A stretch of DNA of 64,000 bases. It comes from Nevskia soli DSM 19509 (GTDB lineage: Bacteria; Pseudomonadota; Gammaproteobacteria; Nevskiales; Nevskiaceae). The DNA lies in assembly GCF_000711955.1 (NCBI RefSeq), contig NZ_JONR01000017.1, positions 61,730 to 125,729 of the forward strand. The letters are read 5' to 3'. Position numbers and translations under genes: made by a program. This document shows positions 59,703-64,000 of the stretch, piece by piece (position 1 is the stretch's first letter; every line of letters begins with the position of its first letter). The notes under the pieces are model-generated. The model searched no databases and was not told the origin of the DNA. It saw only the letters and a list, made by a program, of their open reading frames with translations.

Positions 59703-62555
59703 TCAGAGCCTGGCCGGCGGCAAGCGGTGGCGCCAGCGCGCAAGCTGCCCGGCCAGTTGCGCATAACGCTCGGTGATCGATCGTAGCTGCTGCTCCAGGG
59801 CGTCGCGATCGGCTCCGGGATTCTGCTTCAGGATGGTGTTTTCGATCTCCCCGCATTCGGCCGCGAGGAGGGTGGCTCCGACCATCGCGCAATTGGCCTT
59901 GAGGCTGTTCACTTCGTGCCACAGGCGCTTGAGGTTGCCCGCAGCACTTGCATCCAGCAGGGTCTGGCGCGCATGGGCGGCGCTGGCGCACATCGCCTCG
60001 ATCACCTCCAGCGCGCCGTCCGCGCCCACCTCTTCAGCCAGCCGCGCCAGCGCACCGTCGTCGAAAGCGTTACCCACCGCGGGGGTGGCGGCGGCCGGGT
60101 CTCCCGGGCGGGGTTCCAGCGCGGCGGCGACCTCGCGCAGCGCCTGTTCGAGCTGCTGTCGCCGGATCGGCTTGGCCAGATGCCGTTCCATGCCCGCGTC
60201 GATGCACTGCTGGCGTTCGCTGTCCAGCACGTTGGCGGTCATGGCGAAGATGCGCGGCTGCTGGATCGGCAGCAGCCGGATGCGGCGCGCCGCCTCGAGG
60301 CCGTCCATCACCGGCATCTGCGCGTCCATCAGCACCACGTCGTAGCGCTGCCGCTCCACCTGCTGCACCGCCACGAGACCGTTCTCCGCCAGGTCCGCGG
60401 TGTAGCCCAGCGATTCGAGCATGAGCAGCGCCACCTTCTGGTTCATCGCGTTGTCCTCCACCAGGAGGATGCGCAAGTCAGGCGCGGGCATCGTCGGCGC
60501 GGCGACTTCGGGTGCAGCCACCGGCGCGATCCCGGACAGCAGATCCAGGAAGGCGTCGAGCAGGGCCGAGCGGCGCAGCGGCTTGAGCAGCACGCGGTTG
60601 AAATCGGGCAGGTCGCGCGCCGAGCGGCGCACGCTGCTGAGCAACAGCAAGGGTAGCTGCGCATGGCTGTGCTGCCGGCGGATTGCGGCGGCGAGCTCGT
60701 CGCCGCCCATCTCCGGCATCTGGAAGTCCAGCGCGCCGAGATCGAACGGCTCGCCGCGCCCGATCATCTCCAGTGCCTCGTGCGGCGAGCCAGTGTCGGT
60801 CGGCTGCATGCCCCACTCCAGCGCCGTCGCGCGCAGGATGCGCCGGTTGGCGGGATTGTCGTCGACGATCAGCAGGCGCTTGCCGGCGAGGATGGTGCTG
60901 TCCGGCCGCGGCGCCATGCGCCAGGCCGGATCGGTTTCGGCGGCGAAGGTAAACGAAAAGATCGAGCCCAGGCCGGGATGGCTCTCCACCGCCACGCCGC
61001 CGCCCATGCGCTCGGCCAGGCGCTTGGAGATGGCCAGGCCCAGGCCGGAGCCGCCGTAGTGTCGGGTGGTCGAGGCGTCGACCTGGCTGAAGGTCTGGAA
61101 CAGGCGGTCGAAGCGGTCGGCCGGAATGCCGATGCCGGTATCGCGCACGGCGACCTGCAGCAGATGCCGTCGTGCGTCCAGGCGTGTCGCGCTGACGCTG
61201 ACCACCACCTCGCCGAGCTCGGTGAACTTGACCGCGTTGGACAGGTAGTTGACCAGGATCTGGCTTACCCGCCAACGGTCGCCCTTGACCATTTCCGGGG
61301 TGTCCGCGGCGAATTCGCTGGCGAGGTCGAGATTCTTCTGCGCGGCCTTGACCGCCACCATCTCCAGCGCCTCCTCGACCGTGCGGCGCAGATCGAAGAT
61401 CTGCTCGTCGAGCTCGATCATGCCGGCCTCGACCTTGCTGAAATCGAGGATGTCGTTGATCACCGACAGCAGGTGTTCGCCGCTGCTGTGAATGATCTCG
61501 ACATTGTCGCGCTGCTCCCCGTCCAGTTTCGTCTCGCACAGCAGCTCCGACATGCCGATCACCGCGTTCAGCGGCGTGCGGATTTCGTGGCTCATGTTGG
61601 CGAGGAAGGCGCTCTTGGCGTGGTTGGCGTCGAGCGCGCGCTTCTCGGCCTGCTCGCGGCGCGCGATGTCGCGCTGGATCGCGCCGGCCATGTCATTGAA
61701 GGTCTCGCCGAGGCGCTGCAGTTCCAGCAAGGTATGTGGACCGACGCGCTGGCCGTAGTCGCCGCCGGCGATACGCCGCGTGAGCTGCATCAGGTCGCGC
61801 AGCGGCCGCGTCAGCCCGCGCTCCGACACCAGGAATGTGGCGGTGCTGAGCAGCAGGAGCAGAAGAAAGAATGCGATCTGCGAGCTGAGCAGGCGCGCGC
61901 CGCGCGCCCGCAGGGCCGCGACCTCGCTCTGCGTGCGCGCGTCGGCGAGGCCCTGGAATTGCCTGACCGCCGCCATGATGCGGTCCTTGTAGGCGTTGTA
62001 GGTGCCGTCCGCCAGGTGTTCGTATTCGGGCTGGATGTCGGCCGGATAGCTCCGGTCCACGCCGCGGGCGATGCGCCCGGCCACCCGGTCCATCACTCCG
62101 ATCTCGATGCGCGTAAGCTCGTCGGAAGCTTGGCGCGAGCTGTCGAGCGCCGCGAACTCGTTTTCGGGAAGGTGCGCGGCACGCATCATTTCGATCAGCG
62201 AGAAGGGCGGACCGTATTCCACGCCAGCCTTGCCATGCGCCAGCACGCGATCCCAGAACGAGCCGTCGTAGTCGCGCGGCCGCGGCGCGGTGCCGTTGCG
62301 GATCGCCAGGATCTCTTCGTAGTACTCGCGGTAGCGCGGCTCGCCGGTCGCCACGTACTGGCGCACCATGCTGGTGAGCTGGTCGGAGCTCTGCCGCATG
62401 GCCTCGGACAGCGCGTAGGACTCGTGGTGGCGGGTCTCCGCCTGCGCCTGCAGCGCGGCCGTGCGGATCTGCCACCACGTGACGTAGCCCAGGCCGCACA
62501 GCAATACCGCGATGACGCCCAAGAGCAGGGCGATGGTGACCCGCACCGAGATCAT
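59703..62555 (-). CDS. Hybrid sensor histidine kinase with two receivers and an HPt lacking His
   Basis: 950 residues with GGGAGG before ATG 62555. A membrane helix at residues 7-30, an extracytoplasmic helical sensor of about 190 residues, a second helix (LLLLLLSTATFLVSERG), HAMP, then the H-box ANMSHEIRTPLNAVIGMSE with His323. The ATPase has NYLSNAVKFTELGEV, DTGIGIPADRFDRLF and HYGGSGLGLAISKRLAERMG. Receiver 1 (LLIVDDNPANRRILRAT, Asp in GALDFQMPEMGGDE) and receiver 2 (LLVEDNAMNQKVALLM, Asp in VVLMDAQMPVMDG) look intact. The C-terminal HPt reads LWHEVNSLKANCAMVGA, with Asn where HxLKG has the phosphorylated His. BarA-like layout. Confidence 0.93.
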   Translation of the reverse strand: MISVRVTIALLLGVIAVLLCGLGYVTWWQIRTAALQAQAETRHHESYALSEAMRQSSDQLTSMVRQYVATGEPRYREYYEEILAIRNGTAPRPRDYDGSFWDRVLAHGKAGVEYGPPFSLIEMMRAAHLPENEFAALDSSRQASDELTRIEIGVMDRVAGRIARGVDRSYPADIQPEYEHLADGTYNAYKDRIMAAVRQFQGLADARTQSEVAALRARGARLLSSQIAFFLLLLLLSTATFLVSERGLTRPLRDLMQLTRRIAGGDYGQRVGPHTLLELQRLGETFNDMAGAIQRDIARREQAEKRALDANHAKSAFLANMSHEIRTPLNAVIGMSELLCETKLDGEQRDNVEIIHSSGEHLLSVINDILDFSKVEAGMIELDEQIFDLRRTVEEALEMVAVKAAQKNLDLASEFAADTPEMVKGDRWRVSQILVNYLSNAVKFTELGEVVVSVSATRLDARRHLLQVAVRDTGIGIPADRFDRLFQTFSQVDASTTRHYGGSGLGLAISKRLAERMGGGVAVESHPGLGSIFSFTFAAETDPAWRMAPRPDSTILAGKRLLIVDDNPANRRILRATALEWGMQPTDTGSPHEALEMIGRGEPFDLGALDFQMPEMGGDELAAAIRRQHSHAQLPLLLLSSVRRSARDLPDFNRVLLKPLRRSALLDAFLDLLSGIAPVAAPEVAAPTMPAPDLRILLVEDNAMNQKVALLMLESLGYTADLAENGLVAVQQVERQRYDVVLMDAQMPVMDGLEAARRIRLLPIQQPRIFAMTANVLDSERQQCIDAGMERHLAKPIRRQQLEQALREVAAALEPRPGDPAAATPAVGNAFDDGALARLAEEVGADGALEVIEAMCASAAHARQTLLDASAAGNLKRLWHEVNSLKANCAMVGATLLAAECGEIENTILKQNPGADRDALEQQLRSITERYAQLAGQLARWRHRLPPARL

Positions 62556-62682
62556 GGCTTCCTCCCTGGGGTAGGTTAGCCCGTTTCCCGGATGCGGCGC
62601 AGGCGCAGGGGCTTGCCGGTTGACCGCTTGAGATCCCAGGCGCTAAAAGTGCCCCGGGCTGCGAGTTTTGGGACAGCAGGCA

Positions 62683-63369
62683 ATGAAACTGGACGTCGGG
62701 ATGTTGTTCCTGTTCGGCATACCGCTGGGGCTCGTATGCGGCTTCCTGCAAGTCGCATTCTGGCTGCGCTGGCGCCAGCGTGAGTTGCTGTGGTGGGCGG
62801 CGGGGGACTGGCTCGGGGCGGCCGGTGTGCTCCTGCTGTTGTCCGGCTTGTCCGGCGCATCGCTTGCCCCATGGTTTTCCCGGTCCCTGGCCGAAACCGC
62901 GCTATTTGCCTCGGGCCTGCTGCTGTGGCTGGGCATGCGTTGCTTCGCCGGCCAGGCCCTGCCGCTGCGGACTTTCGCGGCCTTCGCATTGATCTATTTC
63001 GCGATGTTCGAGGCACTGCGGTCCTTCGTCCAGGACCTCGCAGTCCTGATCGTGCTTGCGTCCTTTGCGCACGGATTGATGCATGCCGGCATCGCCTTCG
63101 ATCTGGCGCGGGCGCCGTTCGTCGATCGGCTGCGGGTGCGTGCCTTTTTGGTGGCCGTGTTCGTGCTGCACGCCTTGTTCTACCTGTTCCGCAGCGCAAC
63201 CGCCGTCACGGTCGAAGCCGGGGCGGAGTTTCTCCATACCGTCGGCCTGCAGAGCGCGACGCTGCTGTTCGGCCTGGCCAATGTGCTGCTGTGGAATATC
63301 GCGGCGCTGTGGATGGTGGGGGAACGACGGCGTGCCCCTGGTCCCGGTGCGGCGATAGTGACTGTCTGA
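62683..63369 (+). CDS. Polytopic membrane protein, MASE-like
   Basis: 228 residues from ATG 62683 (TTG 62668 possible). Seven or so membrane helices (LFLFGIPLGLVCGFLQVAFW, LGAAGVLLLLSGLSGASLAP, AETALFASGLLLWLGMRCFA, then VLIVLASFAHGLMHAGIAF and LLFGLANVLLWNIAALWMVG). The arrangement recalls the membrane sensor part of GGDEF proteins, yet no GGDEF or kinase domain follows. It is divergent from the hybrid kinase and could supply a sensory input to it, which is only a guess. Confidence 0.7.
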   Translation: MKLDVGMLFLFGIPLGLVCGFLQVAFWLRWRQRELLWWAAGDWLGAAGVLLLLSGLSGASLAPWFSRSLAETALFASGLLLWLGMRCFAGQALPLRTFAAFALIYFAMFEALRSFVQDLAVLIVLASFAHGLMHAGIAFDLARAPFVDRLRVRAFLVAVFVLHALFYLFRSATAVTVEAGAEFLHTVGLQSATLLFGLANVLLWNIAALWMVGERRRAPGPGAAIVTV

Positions 63370-63391
63370 TCCGGAAGCCCCGGGCGCAAAC

Positions 63392-63418
63392 AAAAAGGCG
63401 GCCACAGGCCGCCTTTTT
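63392..63418. terminator. Bidirectional terminator
   Basis: AAAAAGGCGGCC-ACA-GGCCGCCTTTTT, perfect 12-base arms with A and T runs on both sides. It lies between the convergent membrane-protein gene and the speD fragment and can serve both. Confidence 0.92.
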
Positions 63419-63435
63419 TACATCGACAGGAGGCT

Positions 63436-63597
63436 TCAGCGCTGGATGTTGCGGCCGTAGAAGATTTCCATGATCTCGTGATCGACGCGCTCGCGGATGC
63501 GCTTGGCATCGCGCGGCGGCAGCTCCGAGACGCCTTCGCCGAACAGGTAGGTGTCCGGGTCCAGTTGCTTCAGGCGCATCTTGGTGTGGAAGAAAAT
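63436..63597 (-). pseudogene. speD: SpeD (S-adenosylmethionine decarboxylase) C-terminal fragment
   Basis: Only the last 53 codons are present: IFFHTKMRLKQLDPDTYLFG and the end HEIMEIFYGRNIQR before the stop at 63436-63438. They match the E. coli SpeD C-terminus (IFHTKMLLKEFDLKHYMF and MREIYYGRN). Upstream of the Ile codon at 63595-63597 the frame turns into sequence unlike SpeD, and a transposase gene follows, so the gene has been cut by an insertion element. The proenzyme cleavage serine and active site would lie on the lost side. Whether the 5' part remains beyond the IS cannot be seen. Confidence 0.8.
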
Positions 63598-64000
63598 GGT
63601 TATCCCTGGTGGACGTTGACGTCCACCCGCCAGGGTGGGGCCTGGCGTGACCCGTCCTAGCCAGGGTTGACACCTTCTAGGGTGGACGAAAGATGTGCCA
63701 AAGACGCCCGATGCGCCGCATCGGGCGTTTTCATTTTCAATGATAGATGGGGACGCTCGCTGTTGTAGATGACCACGGACTCCCGCACCATCCGGGTGGC
63801 TTGGACGATGTCGGCGGGGCGCTGCAGCAGCAGTTCGGTTTTCAGGATGCCGTTGACCCGTTCGGCCAGGGCATTCTGATAGCAGTCGTAGCCATCGGTC
63901 ATCGAGCAGGTCAGGCCGTGGCGCCGGTGGAGGTTTTGATAGTCCTCGGCGCAGTACTGAATCCCGCGATCGGAGTGGTGGATCAAGGGCTGGTAGGTCC
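63598..64000 (-). mobile_element. IS3-family insertion sequence (right part, leaves the window)
   Basis: The inferred right end lies at about 63598, at the junction with the speD fragment. Between it and the transposase stop are a perfect palindrome GGTGGACGT-TG-ACGTCCACC at 63608-63627 and CCAGGG repeats. The left end is outside the window, so inverted repeats and the target duplication cannot be checked. Confidence 0.7.
63657..64000 (-). CDS. IS3-family transposase OrfB (C-terminal part)
   Basis: About 114 codons, open to the window edge. The DDE integrase-type domain shows YQPLIHHSDRGIQYC (second Asp) and, 35 residues on, the Glu in QNALAERVNGILKTELL, then the closing SERPHLSLKMKTPDAAH. 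The spacing between Asp and Glu and the NxxAERxNGxLKxE form are typical of IS3-family OrfB. The usual programmed frameshift with OrfA would be outside the window. Confidence 0.93.
   Translation of the reverse strand, partial: TYQPLIHHSDRGIQYCAEDYQNLHRRHGLTCSMTDGYDCYQNALAERVNGILKTELLLQRPADIVQATRMVRESVVIYNSERPHLSLKMKTPDAAHRASLAHLSSTLEGVNPG

Overview
The window looks like part of a gammaproteobacterial chromosome, probably Nevskiales/Solimonadaceae or Xanthomonadales. This rests on the mix of genes: PcaR/PcaIJF, a Pla-1/cef-type lipase beside a DUF1302 outer-membrane protein, FadE-like, Coq7, SpeD, a Crp/Fnr regulator with CsbD-like proteins, and many GC-rich intergenic hairpins. The taxon is an inference from gene families, not from a marker gene. 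The window has two halves of different composition. From 1 to about 19.6 kb base composition is near 50% GC by eye with relaxed codon use; from about 19.65 kb to the end it is clearly GC-rich (about two thirds).

Left half (1-19.3 kb): one long, tightly packed flagellar operon on the + strand (flgA', flgH, flgI, flgB, flgC, fliE, fliF, a FliG-position gene, fliH, fliI, fliJ, a FliK-position gene, flgD, flgE, a FliM-position SpoA gene, fliN, fliO, fliP), then a FliA-type sigma factor. The switch is unusual: the FliG slot holds a 173-residue protein with no recognisable FliG motor domain, the FliM slot holds a 265-residue SpoA-like protein without the CheY-binding motif, and FlgH has no lipobox cysteine. 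fliQ, fliR, flhB, flhA, flgFG, stator and flagellin genes are not in view. Two minus-strand genes (a TPR protein and an unknown) follow, then an OmpA-type barrel, an Ig-repeat lipoprotein and a TPR/glycosyltransferase-like protein.

Right half: 19.65-25.2 kb holds an aldo/keto reductase and the divergent pcaR / pcaIJF locus, which ends the beta-ketoadipate pathway, with clear GTTCG operators. 25.2-29.5 kb is a four-gene, translationally coupled minus-strand exporter (permease, ATPase, membrane-fusion lipoprotein, outer-membrane factor), with a 268-bp MITE-like inverted-repeat element abutting its first start codon. 29.8-36.4 kb is a sigma-54-type locus: a 17-bp palindrome, a textbook -24/-12 promoter, a HAD phosphatase, a class III aminotransferase, an alpha/beta hydrolase, a sensor kinase and an NtrC-type regulator. 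I do not recognise this set as a described pathway and rate it the best candidate for an undescribed system.

36.5-49.8 kb carries a DsbA/FrnE-like protein, Cdh, a DUF1302 protein with a surface lipase, GlpD, an atypical SDR with a FadE-like probable pseudoenzyme, an M28 peptidase and Coq7. 49.8-50.8 kb is a non-coding hairpin-repeat cluster. 50.8-53.8 kb is a locus of paired small proteins (two CsbD-like, two CX2CX17CX4C zinc-ribbon-like) around a Crp/Fnr regulator, followed by an N-formylglutamate amidohydrolase-like and a transglutaminase-like gene. 55.6-63.4 kb has an M3 peptidase, an NHL-repeat lipoprotein, a large hybrid histidine kinase whose HPt domain lacks its histidine, and a membrane protein. 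The right edge holds the C-terminal end of speD cut off by an IS3-family element that runs out of the window. No tRNA, rRNA or CRISPR array was seen.
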